Assembly: GCF_900114765.1 (NCBI RefSeq)
Contig: NZ_FOUD01000008.1
Location: 62,001 to 126,000 of the forward strand
DNA from: Halopseudomonas pachastrellae
GTDB taxonomy: Bacteria > Pseudomonadota > Gammaproteobacteria > Pseudomonadales > Pseudomonadaceae
Direction: 5' to 3'
DNA: 64,000 nucleotides
The notes beneath the pieces are model-generated. The model searched no databases. It saw nothing but the letters and a program-made list of their open reading frames with translations, and was not told the origin of the DNA. Within the stretch, counting starts at the first letter, position 1. Each line of letters starts with the position of its first letter. Below are positions 49,953 through 59,260 of the stretch, piece after piece. Both the position numbers and the translations under genes were made by a program.

Positions 49953-50690
49953 TTACTCGTCGGCCGCGCTGCTTCCCTTGACCTCGGCTTCCATGCGCTT
50001 GAGGCCAATATGACGCACATCGGTGCCCTTGACCAGGTAGATCACATGCTCGGCTACGTTGCGCGCATGATCGCCCACCCGTTCCAGTGAGCGCAGCACC
50101 CAGAGGATGTTGAGCACACGGCCGATGGAGCGCGGGTCTTCCATCATGAAGGTGACCATTTCACGCATGGCGGTCTTGTACTCCTGGTCCACCGCTTTGT
50201 CTTCGCGAGCAACCGAGAAGGCCTGCTCGGTGTCCATGCGGGCGAAGGCATCCAACGCCTCCTGCACCATGCGACGCACGTGGTGGCCAATATGGCGGCA
50301 CTCGACATAGCCGCGCGGCGCCTGACCGTCTTCGGCCAGATCCCGCGCACGCTTGGCGATCTTCGAGGCTTCGTCACCGATGCGCTCCAGATCGACAATG
50401 ATCTTGCTGATGCTGACCACCAGACGCAGGTCACTGGCTGCCGGCTGACGCCGCGCCAGGATGCGCAGGCACTCCTGGTCGATATCCAGCTCCATCTGGT
50501 TGATGGCGTCGTCCTTCTCGCGCACCTGCTGCGCCAGCTTGGCATCGCCCTCGATCAGGGCAACGATGGCGTCATTGATCTGTTTCTCGACCAGACCGCC
50601 CATCTCCAGCAACTGGGTGCGAATTTCCTCAAGTTCGTCATTGAACTGCTGGGAAATATGCTGATTGAACAATTCTTTATCTGAGGGCAT
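49953..50690 (-). CDS. phoU: Phosphate signalling/transport regulator PhoU
   Basis: 245 residues with two PhoU three-helix repeats. RIGDEASKIAKRARDLAEDG and LERVGDHARNVAEHVIYLVKG carry the conserved E/D metal-binding motifs. It links the Pst transporter to PhoR and represses the regulon at high phosphate. Last gene of the pstC-pstA-pstB-phoU run, 17 bp after pstB. Confidence 0.96.
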   Translation of the reverse strand: MPSDKELFNQHISQQFNDELEEIRTQLLEMGGLVEKQINDAIVALIEGDAKLAQQVREKDDAINQMELDIDQECLRILARRQPAASDLRLVVSISKIIVDLERIGDEASKIAKRARDLAEDGQAPRGYVECRHIGHHVRRMVQEALDAFARMDTEQAFSVAREDKAVDQEYKTAMREMVTFMMEDPRSIGRVLNILWVLRSLERVGDHARNVAEHVIYLVKGTDVRHIGLKRMEAEVKGSSAADE

Positions 50691-50707
50691 GGCGCAGCGC
50701 TCCCGGG

Positions 50708-51541
50708 TTAACCGTAACGGCCGGTGATGTAGTCTTCCGTCTGTTTCTTAGACGGGTTGGTGAACAGCGTATTGGTGTCACCGAACTCGATCAGTTCACC
50801 CATATACATGAAGGCAGTGTAGTCCGACACGCGGGCCGCCTGCTGCATGTTGTGGGTCACGATGACGATGGTGAACTTGGACTTCAGTTCGTTGATCAGC
50901 TCTTCGATCTTCAGGGTGGAGATCGGGTCGAGGGCCGAGGCCGGCTCGTCGAGCAGCAGCACTTCCGGCTCGACCGCAATGGTGCGGGCAATACACAGAC
51001 GCTGCTGCTGACCACCGGACATGCCCAGCGCAGACTCGTTCAGACGGTCCTTGACCTCATCCCACAGCGCCGCGCCCTTGAGCGCCCACTCGACCACTTC
51101 ATCCAGCGTGCGCTTGTTGTTGACGCCCTGAATGCGCAGACCGTAGGCAACGTTCTCGTAGATCGACTTGGGGAACGGGTTGGGCTTCTGGAATACCATG
51201 CCAACGCGGCGACGCAGTTCGGTCACGTTGACGTCCTTGCCGTAGATGTCCTTGCCGTCGAGCAGAATTTCGCCGTCCACGCGGCAGCTGTCGACCAGAT
51301 CGTTCATCCGGTTGAAGCAGCGCAGCAGGGTGGACTTGCCGCAGCCACTGGGACCGATAAACGCGGTCACGCGGTTGCGTGGAATCTTGATATTGACGTC
51401 GTGCAGCGCCTGCTTGGTGTCGTAGAACAGCGAGAGGCCAGGCACTTCCAGCGCGATGGACTCCTTGTCCATGTTCAGCTCCTGCTGGGAGCGGCCCAGG
51501 GCGCTCATATCCATTGCATGGGTCTTGGTCGTATTAGACAT
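50708..51541 (-). CDS. pstB: Phosphate ABC transporter ATP-binding protein PstB
   Basis: 277 residues. Walker [13 protein letters not shown], signature [18 protein letters not shown], Walker [16 protein letters not shown]-loop [18 protein letters not shown]. Residues 1-25 are an N-terminal extension. It energises phosphate uptake with PstAC and also signals to PhoU/PhoR. Confidence 0.97.
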   Translation of the reverse strand: MSNTTKTHAMDMSALGRSQQELNMDKESIALEVPGLSLFYDTKQALHDVNIKIPRNRVTAFIGPSGCGKSTLLRCFNRMNDLVDSCRVDGEILLDGKDIYGKDVNVTELRRRVGMVFQKPNPFPKSIYENVAYGLRIQGVNNKRTLDEVVEWALKGAALWDEVKDRLNESALGMSGGQQQRLCIARTIAVEPEVLLLDEPASALDPISTLKIEELINELKSKFTIVIVTHNMQQAARVSDYTAFMYMGELIEFGDTNTLFTNPSKKQTEDYITGRYG

Positions 51542-51568
51542 AGTCGTGCGTCCGCATAAAAAGGGTTA

Positions 51569-53239
51569 TCAGTTTTCCAGTGCCTTGTACTTTTCGCGCA
51601 GGTGGTTACGGATGGAGACCGCTGCAAAGTTCAGCGCAGCGATAACCCCCACCAGCAACAGCGCAGTGGCGTACACCAGCGGACGAGCCGCTTCGACGTT
51701 GGGGCTCTGGAAGCCGACGTCATAGATGTGGAAGCCCAGGTGCATGAACTTCTGGTCCAGGTGCAGATAAGGGTAGTTGCCGTTGACCGGCAGGCTCGGT
51801 GCCAACTTGACCACACCCACCAGCATCAGCGGTGCCACCTCACCGGCAGCGCGGGCCACGGCGAGAATCAGGCCGGTCATCATGGCCGGGCTGGACATCG
51901 GCAGGATCACCTTCCACAGGGTTTCCGACTTGGTCGCACCCAGGGCCAGCGAGCCTTCACGCAGCGAGCGCGGAATCCGGGTCAGACCTTCTTCGGTGGC
52001 CACGATCACCACCGGCACGGTCAGCAGGGCCAGGGTCAGCGATGCCCAGAGCATACCGCCGGTACCCAGTGTCGGCGACGGGAGGGCCTCGGGGAAGAAC
52101 AGCTGGTCGATGCTGCCACCAAGCAAATAGATGAAGAAACCCAGACCAAATACGCCGTAAACGATGGAGGGAACACCGGCGAGGTTGTTCACCGCGATGC
52201 GAATGGTGCGGGTCACCACACCCTGCTTGGCGTATTCACGCAGGTAAACCGCAGCCAGTACACCAAACGGGGTGACGATGATCGACATCAGCAGCACCAT
52301 CATCACGGTACCGAAGATCGCCGGGAACACACCGCCTTCAGTATTCGCTTCGCGCGGCTCGTCGCTGACGAACTCCCACAGCTTGCTGAAGTAGTGACCG
52401 ATCTTGGCGCTAACGCCCATGGCATTGGGACGGAACACCCGCACGACCTTGCTCAGGCTGACATCAACCTCGCGGCCATCCATCGAGCGCAGGTGCACGC
52501 TGTCGCGGTTGAACTCGCGGTACAGGCCCACCAGTTGCGCCTCTAGCTCGGCGTACAGGTCATGCTGCACCTTGCGTTCGGCATCCAGCTCAGCCTGCAG
52601 CTCCGGGGTCAGAGCGTTGTCCAGTTCCAGACCACGCTCGCGCAGACGGATGCGCTCCAGCTGGGAGTTGATTTTGCCAATGGCACCGGTTTCCAGCGCG
52701 TGGATATCGCTGTAGATCTCCAGCGCACGGTCCACCGCCGGCTGCAACGCCTGCCAGGCTTGATCACCTTCGGCGATCACCTCGCCGTCCTGCTTGACCT
52801 GCTGGACATAGCCATAGAAGTTACCCCACTCGCGGCGTTCAACCACCACGATGTCTTCGGGATAACGCTCGTCTGTCAGCCAATCAGCAACAATCCAGCG
52901 GAAATCGGCACCATTGAGGTCACGGTTGCCCACCTTGAGCAGTTCGCGGTCCATGAACTCGGTCTGCTCCGGATCCACCGGCAGGCCGGCACTGTGCAGA
53001 CGCTCGGTCGGCACCTGCTCACGGGTGGTTACCTCGCCGATCAGCGTGATGGCGGGCTGGCCCGGGATGGTGTACTCGGCTTCGACCACATCGGCCGGCC
53101 AGAAGTGGCTCAGACCACGCACGGCGATCATTGCCAGCAGACCGAGCGTCATGATCACGGCAATCGCGACCGCGCCGCCGTTCATCCAGATCCAGGGGGT
53201 GCCGGATTTGAACCAGGTTGTGAAGTTACCTTGTTTCAC
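51569..53239 (-). CDS. pstA: Phosphate ABC transporter permease PstA, long form
   Basis: 556 residues. One N-terminal TM helix (about 18-40), a large periplasmic part (about 45-290) with a helical coiled segment, then the permease domain with the EAA loop region EEGLTRIPRSLREGSLALGAT. About twice the E. coli length, the long form usual in Pseudomonas. GTG start at 53239 with CAGGGGA upstream. 27 bp before pstB, 17 bp after pstC. Confidence 0.95.
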   Translation of the reverse strand: MKQGNFTTWFKSGTPWIWMNGGAVAIAVIMTLGLLAMIAVRGLSHFWPADVVEAEYTIPGQPAITLIGEVTTREQVPTERLHSAGLPVDPEQTEFMDRELLKVGNRDLNGADFRWIVADWLTDERYPEDIVVVERREWGNFYGYVQQVKQDGEVIAEGDQAWQALQPAVDRALEIYSDIHALETGAIGKINSQLERIRLRERGLELDNALTPELQAELDAERKVQHDLYAELEAQLVGLYREFNRDSVHLRSMDGREVDVSLSKVVRVFRPNAMGVSAKIGHYFSKLWEFVSDEPREANTEGGVFPAIFGTVMMVLLMSIIVTPFGVLAAVYLREYAKQGVVTRTIRIAVNNLAGVPSIVYGVFGLGFFIYLLGGSIDQLFFPEALPSPTLGTGGMLWASLTLALLTVPVVIVATEEGLTRIPRSLREGSLALGATKSETLWKVILPMSSPAMMTGLILAVARAAGEVAPLMLVGVVKLAPSLPVNGNYPYLHLDQKFMHLGFHIYDVGFQSPNVEAARPLVYATALLLVGVIAALNFAAVSIRNHLREKYKALEN

Positions 53240-53256
53240 TGTCTCGATTCCCCTGC

Positions 53257-55533
53257 TCAGAGTGACGCGTATTTCTTGCGCAGACGCTGACGAATCAGTT
53301 CTGCGGCCGTGTTCATCAGGAAGGTGAAGCTCAGCAACACCAGCGCAGCGAGGAACAGCAGTCGGTAATGGGTACTGCCCACCTCGGACTCCGGCATCTC
53401 GACGGCGATGTTGGCCGACAGGGTGCGCATGCCCTCAAAGATGTTCCAGTCCATGATCGGCGTGTTGCCGGTGGCCATCAGCACGATCATGGTTTCACCT
53501 ACGGCGCGGCCCATACCGATCATGACCGCCGAGAAGATCCCGGGGCTGGCGGTCAGGATGACCACGCGGCTGAGGGTCTGCCAGGGCGAGGCGCCCAGCG
53601 CCAGCGAGCCTTGGGTGAGGTGGCGCGGCACGCTGAAGACGGCATCTTCGGCAATCGAGAAGATGGTCGGAATCACCGCAAAGCCCATGGCCAGACCCAC
53701 CACCAGCGAGTTGCGCTGGTCAAAGTTGATGCCCATGTCGCGGGTCAGGAACACGCGCATGTCACCACCGAAGAACCAGGCCTCGACGTACACACTCATG
53801 GTGAAGCAGAACCAGCCCAGCACGATCAGCAGCGGAATCAGCAGCGCCGCCTCCCAGCCATCAGGCACACGCTGGCGCAGCTTGGGCGGTGCCAGGCTCC
53901 ACAGGTAGGCAAACAGGATGAAGGCAATCGGCGTGAGAATCAGCAGCGAGACGATGCCCGGCAGGTTGTCCTCCAGCAGCGGCGCCAGCCAGAGACCGGC
54001 CAAAAAGCCCAGAATCACCGTTGGCAGCGCTTCCATCAACTCGATCACCGGCTTGACCTTGCGGCGCATCGCCGGGGCCATGAAGTACGCGGTGTAAACA
54101 GCGGCAGCAATGGCAATCGGGGTGGCCAGCAGCATCGCGTAGAACGCGGCCTTCAGCGTACCGAAGGTCAGCGGCGCCAGGCTCAGCTTGGGCTCAAATT
54201 CGGAGGTAGCCGAGGTGGACTGCCAGACGTAATCAGGCTCAGGGTAGCTCTCGTACCAGACCTTACCCCAGAGTGAACTCCAGGACACTTCCGGGTGCTC
54301 GTTGTGCACATCCCAGTAGCTCAGCTGGCCGTTATCGTGCTCAACCAGCAGGTGGTCGGCGCGCGGGCCGATGGCAAAGGCCTGTACCTGCTCACCACCA
54401 AGCGGCTCGACCAGCAGGTTGTTGTGGGCGGTCGAGTTGTAGACGCCCAGCTGGCCCTCGGCATCCAGAGAGAGGAATACCTTGCGGCGTTCTTCCGGCT
54501 GAACCAGGGCAATGGCACTGCCCTCTTGCTGGTCAAACTCACGCACCCGGGTCAGCTGCGGATTGCCATTGCCACGCACCATAAACCACTGCGCCAGGCC
54601 ACCGCTGCTGTCGCCGACAATCAGCGAAATGCCGCCCAGCATCAGGTTGGCCGACGTTATCGACTTACCGGAACCTTCGAGCACGCGGTAGCGGCCATTC
54701 AGCTCACCACCCTTGCGCAGCGCCAGCACGTCTACATACTGCTCGCCATTGACCACATACATCCACTGACGCAGCGGGTCGATCAGAATCTGCCGCACCT
54801 CGCCCGTCGCCGGCTCCAACGTCAGGGCACGCTCATTGCGGGTTTCCGCACCGGTCATCAGGTTGCGGGTAACACTCACGGTGATGCCCACCAGCTCGCG
54901 GCCCACGCTGGCAGCCAGCACCAGGCCGTCGCTGTCGCCGCTCATGGCCACCTGGCTCAGCGCGCGACCCTGCTCATCCAGGGTGATAGGCGCATCGCCA
55001 TAGGGAAAGACCAGGCTCGGGGTAATCAGGCGAACATCATCGGGGTAAGTCACCTTGTAGTTGTGCTGGGCAATCAGCACCTGGCCATTACTCAGGCCGA
55101 CTACAAAGCGACGGGAATTGGGGGTTTCGACGCTGAAGCTGGTTACTTCCACGCCAGCCGGAATCGGCAGTTGCTGCTGCAGAACCGGTTGTCCGTCCTG
55201 CGCCTTGAAGAAACTCACCTGACCACTGCGGGCCACACGAATAGCGACCTCGCCCTGCTCTTCCATCGCCAGCATCAACGGCGGGTCGTTGGCCTGCACC
55301 CAGCTTGCGCTGTAGCGCTCCTGCTCTTCGATCTCGGCACCACCAAACAGCGGCAGCACCTCGTACAGCAGGTAAAGGAAGATCAACAGAACGGCCACAA
55401 TGACGCCCAGACCGCCCACCGCAACATACCAGCGGGTGAGATGGTCCTTGAAATGACGCGCCGCCCGGTGGCGTTGCATCGCTGGCGTATTGAAGTCCAC
55501 GCGAGAGGTTTTGGGTGGGGATTGAGTAGTCAT
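53257..55533 (-). CDS. pstC: Phosphate ABC transporter permease PstC, long form
   Basis: 758 residues. N-terminal TM (about 40-62), a ~400-residue periplasmic beta-rich region (FVVGLSNGQVLIAQHNYKV, WDVHNEHPEVSW), then the permease core with EAA loop AVFSVPRHLTQGSLALGAS. Start taken as ATG 55533; a GTG three codons upstream is possible. It is separated from pstS by 114 bp with a terminator. Confidence 0.94.
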   Translation of the reverse strand: MTTQSPPKTSRVDFNTPAMQRHRAARHFKDHLTRWYVAVGGLGVIVAVLLIFLYLLYEVLPLFGGAEIEEQERYSASWVQANDPPLMLAMEEQGEVAIRVARSGQVSFFKAQDGQPVLQQQLPIPAGVEVTSFSVETPNSRRFVVGLSNGQVLIAQHNYKVTYPDDVRLITPSLVFPYGDAPITLDEQGRALSQVAMSGDSDGLVLAASVGRELVGITVSVTRNLMTGAETRNERALTLEPATGEVRQILIDPLRQWMYVVNGEQYVDVLALRKGGELNGRYRVLEGSGKSITSANLMLGGISLIVGDSSGGLAQWFMVRGNGNPQLTRVREFDQQEGSAIALVQPEERRKVFLSLDAEGQLGVYNSTAHNNLLVEPLGGEQVQAFAIGPRADHLLVEHDNGQLSYWDVHNEHPEVSWSSLWGKVWYESYPEPDYVWQSTSATSEFEPKLSLAPLTFGTLKAAFYAMLLATPIAIAAAVYTAYFMAPAMRRKVKPVIELMEALPTVILGFLAGLWLAPLLEDNLPGIVSLLILTPIAFILFAYLWSLAPPKLRQRVPDGWEAALLIPLLIVLGWFCFTMSVYVEAWFFGGDMRVFLTRDMGINFDQRNSLVVGLAMGFAVIPTIFSIAEDAVFSVPRHLTQGSLALGASPWQTLSRVVILTASPGIFSAVMIGMGRAVGETMIVLMATGNTPIMDWNIFEGMRTLSANIAVEMPESEVGSTHYRLLFLAALVLLSFTFLMNTAAELIRQRLRKKYASL

Positions 55534-55590
55534 GGCGCACACCCTACAGGGTCAATATGACGGATTGGTTACAGCCAGGTGACGGCAAAA

Positions 55591-55617
55591 AAGGGGCGTG
55601 TCGTCGACACACCCCTT
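55591..55617 (-). terminator. Terminator/attenuator between pstS and pstC
   Basis: On the minus strand, 13-nt arms AAGGGGTGTGTCG and CGACACGCCCCTT (one G:T-type mismatch) followed by a run of T after the pstS stop. It would make pstS transcripts exceed those of pstCAB-phoU. Confidence 0.75.
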
Positions 55618-55647
55618 CTTCTGGCATCCGTGCCGAAAAGCTGCGGC

Positions 55648-56616
55648 TTAGAAGCCCAGTTCCTGATGGACGTTGTCCACGGCACGCTTGGGCATCGGCA
55701 CATAACCGTCCTTGAAAACCACTTCCTGGCCTTGCTTGGACAGCATCAGCTTGACGAACTCGCGCTCCAGCGGAGCCAGCTCGCCATTCGGCGCCTTGTT
55801 CACGTAAACGTAGAGGAAGCGCGACAGCGGGTAAGTACCGGCGATGGCGTTCTCTTCGTTGGCTTCGATGAAGGGCTGGCCTTCTTCAGCTGCCAGCGGA
55901 ACAGCGCGAACGCTGGAGGTCTTGTAACCCAGACCGGAGTAACCAACTGCGTTCAGCGACTGGCTGACAGACTGAACAACAGAAGCAGAACCGGGCTGCT
56001 CGTTCACGCCGCTGCGGAAGTCACCTTTGCACAGTGCGTTTTCTTTGAAGTAACCGTAGGTGCCGGAAACCGAGTTACGGCCGTACAGCTGGATGTCACG
56101 GTCAGCCCAGGCGCCGGTCAGACCCAGCTTGCCCCAAGTGTCCAGATCTTCGCCACCGCACAGGCGGGTAGCAGAGAAGATGCCGTCAACCTGAGCCATG
56201 GTCAGGCCTTCGATCGGGTTGTCTTTGTGTGCGAAGACAGCCAGGGCATCGATGGCAACCGGAATAGCGGTCGGCTTGTAGCCATAACGCTCTTCGAAAG
56301 CCTGGATTTCGCTGTCTTTCATCATGCGGCTCATCGGAGCCAGGTTCGACGTACCTTCAGTCAGTGCCGGCGGCGCAGTGGAAGAACCAGCAGCCTGGAT
56401 CTGTACGTTGACGTTGGGGTACATACGCTTAAATTCTTCGGCCCACAGGGTCATCATGTTGGCCAGAGTATCGGAACCAACGCTGGACAGGTTGCCGGAT
56501 ACGCCACCAACGCGCTGGTAGTCTTCCAGCGCCGGGTCAACGGCGGCGAAGCTGGTGCCGGCAACCAGGCCGGTAGCAGCGAAAGTAACGGCAGCGAACA
56601 AGCGCTTGAGTTTCAT
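55648..56616 (-). CDS. pstS: Phosphate-binding periplasmic protein PstS
   Basis: 322 residues with signal peptide (1-24, [20 protein letters not shown], cleavage at SFA-AV). Phosphate ligand segments are [26 protein letters not shown], and [14 protein letters not shown]. It captures phosphate for PstCAB. RBS AGGAGAATGAC before ATG 56616. It is under a strong Pho box at 56673-56701. Confidence 0.96.
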   Translation of the reverse strand: MKLKRLFAAVTFAATGLVAGTSFAAVDPALEDYQRVGGVSGNLSSVGSDTLANMMTLWAEEFKRMYPNVNVQIQAAGSSTAPPALTEGTSNLAPMSRMMKDSEIQAFEERYGYKPTAIPVAIDALAVFAHKDNPIEGLTMAQVDGIFSATRLCGGEDLDTWGKLGLTGAWADRDIQLYGRNSVSGTYGYFKENALCKGDFRSGVNEQPGSASVVQSVSQSLNAVGYSGLGYKTSSVRAVPLAAEEGQPFIEANEENAIAGTYPLSRFLYVYVNKAPNGELAPLEREFVKLMLSKQGQEVVFKDGYVPMPKRAVDNVHQELGF

Positions 56617-56656
56617 GTCATTCTCCTGTTGAGGTAGTGTTTGCAACACGCGACTC

Positions 56657-56701
56657 AGTATCAGAGCGGGTTGTGACAACTCTATTCACGAATTATGACA
56701 A
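56657..56701 (-). promoter_or_regulatory. Pho box and -10 of the pstS promoter
   Basis: Read on the minus strand: TTGTCAT, CGTGAAT and TTGTCAC start exactly 11 bp apart (plus-strand positions 56695-56701, 56684-56690, 56673-56679). That is the direct-repeat geometry of PhoB sites, here three repeats. A GATACT -10 candidate (56657-56662) lies 10 nt downstream, as expected when the Pho box replaces the -35. Confidence 0.85.
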
Positions 56702-56850
56702 TTGTGTGAAGCGCAGAATTTGCAGCAGAACGCTGCCAGACAATGATTGAGAGGCAGGCGGCAATCCCTTACCATAGGCGGCTTGCCGCGTAACGGGCTC
56801 GCGCCGGGGCACGGCACAACAAATACAATAGACCATTACCGAGTCTACCA

Positions 56851-57243
56851 ATGCACGATTTAGATACCGATCCCGTGCCGCAGGGTGAACTGGCTCTCAA
56901 AATCACCGCTCTGCCACGCGACTGCAACAGCTTTGGCGACATCTATGGGGGTTGGCTGGTGGCACAGATGGACGCCGCCGGCACCAGCATCGCAGCACGC
57001 ATTGCCCGTGGCCGCGTTGCCACGGTAGCCATCGACCGCATGGGCTTCATGGTCCCGGTGCCGGTGGGTGCGCAGCTGGCCTTCCACGGCGAAGTGCTGG
57101 ATATCGGCCGCAGCTCGATCAAGATTCTGGTCGAAGTCTGGAGCGAAGACCTGGCCCACGATGAAAGCCGCAAGGTTACCGAAGCCACCTTTGTCTTCGT
57201 CGCCATTGATGACCGTGGTCGTACCCGGGTGATTCCGTCCTGA
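56851..57243 (+). CDS. Acyl-CoA thioesterase, YciA-like hotdog
   Basis: 130 residues with DCNSFGDIYGGWLVAQMDAAG, the BFIT/BACH-type catalytic motif containing the Asn/Asp and Gly-rich helix start. YciA relatives hydrolyse a broad range of acyl-CoAs. Divergent from pstS; 40 bp before dctQ, so it might be cotranscribed with the TRAP genes. Confidence 0.87.
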   Translation: MHDLDTDPVPQGELALKITALPRDCNSFGDIYGGWLVAQMDAAGTSIAARIARGRVATVAIDRMGFMVPVPVGAQLAFHGEVLDIGRSSIKILVEVWSEDLAHDESRKVTEATFVFVAIDDRGRTRVIPS

Positions 57244-57283
57244 GCAGGTTGGCATCCCCAACTCCCTGACGGACACCTGCTAC

Positions 57284-57844
57284 ATGACCCAACGCTTTCT
57301 TTCCGCCGGGCTTGGCCTTGCCAGGCATATAGACCGTGGCACCAGCCTGCTCGGCCGCGCGGTCGCCTGGCTGACGCTATTGATGGTGCTGCTGACCTGC
57401 GCCGTGGTACTGCTGCGCTACGGTTTCAGCATTGGCGCCACCGCCACCCAGGAAGTCATCCTCTACGCCCACTCACTGGTCTTTCTCGGCGCAGCCGCCT
57501 GGGCCTTGCAGCGTGATGCCCATGTGCGCGTGGATATCTTTTACCGGCGCATGGGCAATCACGGCAAGGCGCTGATCGATCTGCTCGGCAGCCTGCTTTT
57601 TCTGTTGCCAATGTGCCTGTTTCTGGCGTGGAACTGCTGGGATTACGTTGCCATGTCCTGGCAGCGCCAGGAGCGCTCGGCCGATGCCGGCGGCCTGCCC
57701 TGGGTCTACCTGCACAAGAGTTTCATTCTGCTGCTGGTCGCCAGCCTGCTGCTGCAGGGCATTGCGCAGCTGCTCAAGACCCTGGCGGTGCTGGGTGGTG
57801 TACAAGGCACGCACCTGCCGGCAAGCCATGAGGAGCATCTGTGA
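57284..57844 (+). CDS. dctQ: TRAP transporter small permease (DctQ-like)
   Basis: 186 residues, four TM helices: AVAWLTLLMVLLTCAVVLLR, EVILYAHSLVFLGAAAWAL, LLGSLLFLLPMCLFLAW, SFILLLVASLLLQGIAQLL. HVRVDIFYRRM between helices 2 and 3 is the family signature. It forms the membrane unit with DctM. No DctP solute-binding gene is adjacent. Confidence 0.9.
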   Translation: MTQRFLSAGLGLARHIDRGTSLLGRAVAWLTLLMVLLTCAVVLLRYGFSIGATATQEVILYAHSLVFLGAAAWALQRDAHVRVDIFYRRMGNHGKALIDLLGSLLFLLPMCLFLAWNCWDYVAMSWQRQERSADAGGLPWVYLHKSFILLLVASLLLQGIAQLLKTLAVLGGVQGTHLPASHEEHL

Positions 57845-59220
57845 TGGGTGGCGAATTCATGGCTATTGCCCTGTTCGTGTGTCTCTGCCTGGCACTGATG
57901 GCGGGCTTCCCGGTGGCCTTTACCCTGGGCGGCGTCTCCCTGCTGTTTGCCGGCATCGGTATCCTTTTCAACCTGTTTGAACCGAGCTTTCTCGGCGCCC
58001 TGCCTAGCCGCCTGTACGGCACCATGACCAACCAGACGCTGATGGCGGTGCCGCTGTTCGTGTTCATGGGCGTAATGCTGGAGAAATCGCGCATTGCCGA
58101 AGACCTGCTCGATGCCATGGCCCGGCTGTTCGGCGGGCTGCGCGGCGGGCTGGCGTTTTCGGTCTGCATCGTCGGCGCGTTGCTGGCGGCCAGCACCGGC
58201 ATTGTTGGCGCCACCGTGGTGACCCTTGGCCTGCTGGCGCTGCCGACCATGCTGCGCCGCGGCTATGACCCGGCGCTGGCGACCGGCACGCTGGCAGCCA
58301 CCGGCACGCTGGGGCAGATCATTCCGCCCTCGATTATTCTGGTGCTGCTGGGCGATGTCCTCGCCAACGCCTACCAGCAGGCGCAGCAAAAACTCGGCAT
58401 CTTCTCGCCCAAGACCGTGACCGTCAGTGACCTGTTCGTCGGCGCGCTGCTGCCCGGCCTGCTGCTGGTGGTGCTGTACCTGCTGTATCTGGCCTTTGTC
58501 GCCCTGCGCCAGCCGGAGAAACTGCCGGCACCGAGCCCGGAAGATAGCGCTGGCGTGTCGGTCGCCCAGCTGCTGCGCAGTCTGTTGCCGCCGCTGCTGC
58601 TGATCATGGCGGTACTGGGGTCGATTCTGGGCGGCGTTGCGACGCCCACCGAAGCCGCTGCCGTCGGCGCGCTGGGCGCCGGCATTCTGGCCCTGTTCAA
58701 GCGCCAGCTGAGTGTCGGCAAACTCCGTGAGGTGGCCCAGGCGACCGCCGAAATCAGCGCCATGGTGTTCATGATCCTGCTGGGCGCGTCCATCTTCTCG
58801 CTGGTGTTCCGCGGCTTTGGCGGCGATGAGCTGATCCATGACCTGTTCCACTCGCTGCCCGGCGGCACCTTTACCGCCGTGCTGGTAGTAATGCTGGCGA
58901 TCTTCCTGCTGGGCTTTATCCTCGACTTTATCGAGATCACCTTTGTGGTGGTGCCGATTGTCGGTCCGGTGCTGCTGAGCATGGGCGTTGATCCGGTCTG
59001 GCTGGGCGTGATGATCGCCCTCAACCTGCAGACCTCTTTCCTGACGCCGCCCTTTGGCCTGTCGCTGTTCTATCTGCGCAGCGTCACCCCAGCCAGCATA
59101 CCGACGTCGGCGATCTACCGTGGCGTGCTGCCCTTTATTGTCATTCAACTGCTGATGCTCGCCATTGCCGCCTGCTGGCCCGGCCTGGTGACCTGGCTGC
59201 CGAGCGTATTGGCTCAGTGA
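57844..59220 (+). CDS. dctM: TRAP transporter large permease (DctM-like)
   Basis: 458 residues and about 12-13 TM segments. DctM family features: AGFPVAFTLGGVSLLF, MTNQTLMAVPLFVFMGVML, GATVVTLGLLALPTMLRRGYD, LAATGTLGQIIPPSIILVLL. It drives Na+-coupled organic acid uptake with DctQ. The ATG overlaps the dctQ stop (TGATG); GAGGAG lies 8-9 nt upstream. The long variant with cytoplasmic loop near 215-240 resembles mannitol/chloroaromatic or C4-dicarboxylate-like TRAPs; substrate unknown. Confidence 0.92.
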   Translation: MGGEFMAIALFVCLCLALMAGFPVAFTLGGVSLLFAGIGILFNLFEPSFLGALPSRLYGTMTNQTLMAVPLFVFMGVMLEKSRIAEDLLDAMARLFGGLRGGLAFSVCIVGALLAASTGIVGATVVTLGLLALPTMLRRGYDPALATGTLAATGTLGQIIPPSIILVLLGDVLANAYQQAQQKLGIFSPKTVTVSDLFVGALLPGLLLVVLYLLYLAFVALRQPEKLPAPSPEDSAGVSVAQLLRSLLPPLLLIMAVLGSILGGVATPTEAAAVGALGAGILALFKRQLSVGKLREVAQATAEISAMVFMILLGASIFSLVFRGFGGDELIHDLFHSLPGGTFTAVLVVMLAIFLLGFILDFIEITFVVVPIVGPVLLSMGVDPVWLGVMIALNLQTSFLTPPFGLSLFYLRSVTPASIPTSAIYRGVLPFIVIQLLMLAIAACWPGLVTWLPSVLAQ

Positions 59221-59225
59221 CAACC

Positions 59226-59253
59226 AGACGGCCGGGCCGTTGCCCGGCCGTCT
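59226..59253. terminator. Hairpin between convergent dctM and sulfatase genes
   Basis: 12-bp perfect stem AGACGGCCGGGC / GCCCGGCCGTCT with a CGTT loop, directly after the dctM stop. No T-tract, so efficiency is uncertain. Confidence 0.55.
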
Positions 59254-59260
59254 GCCTCGC

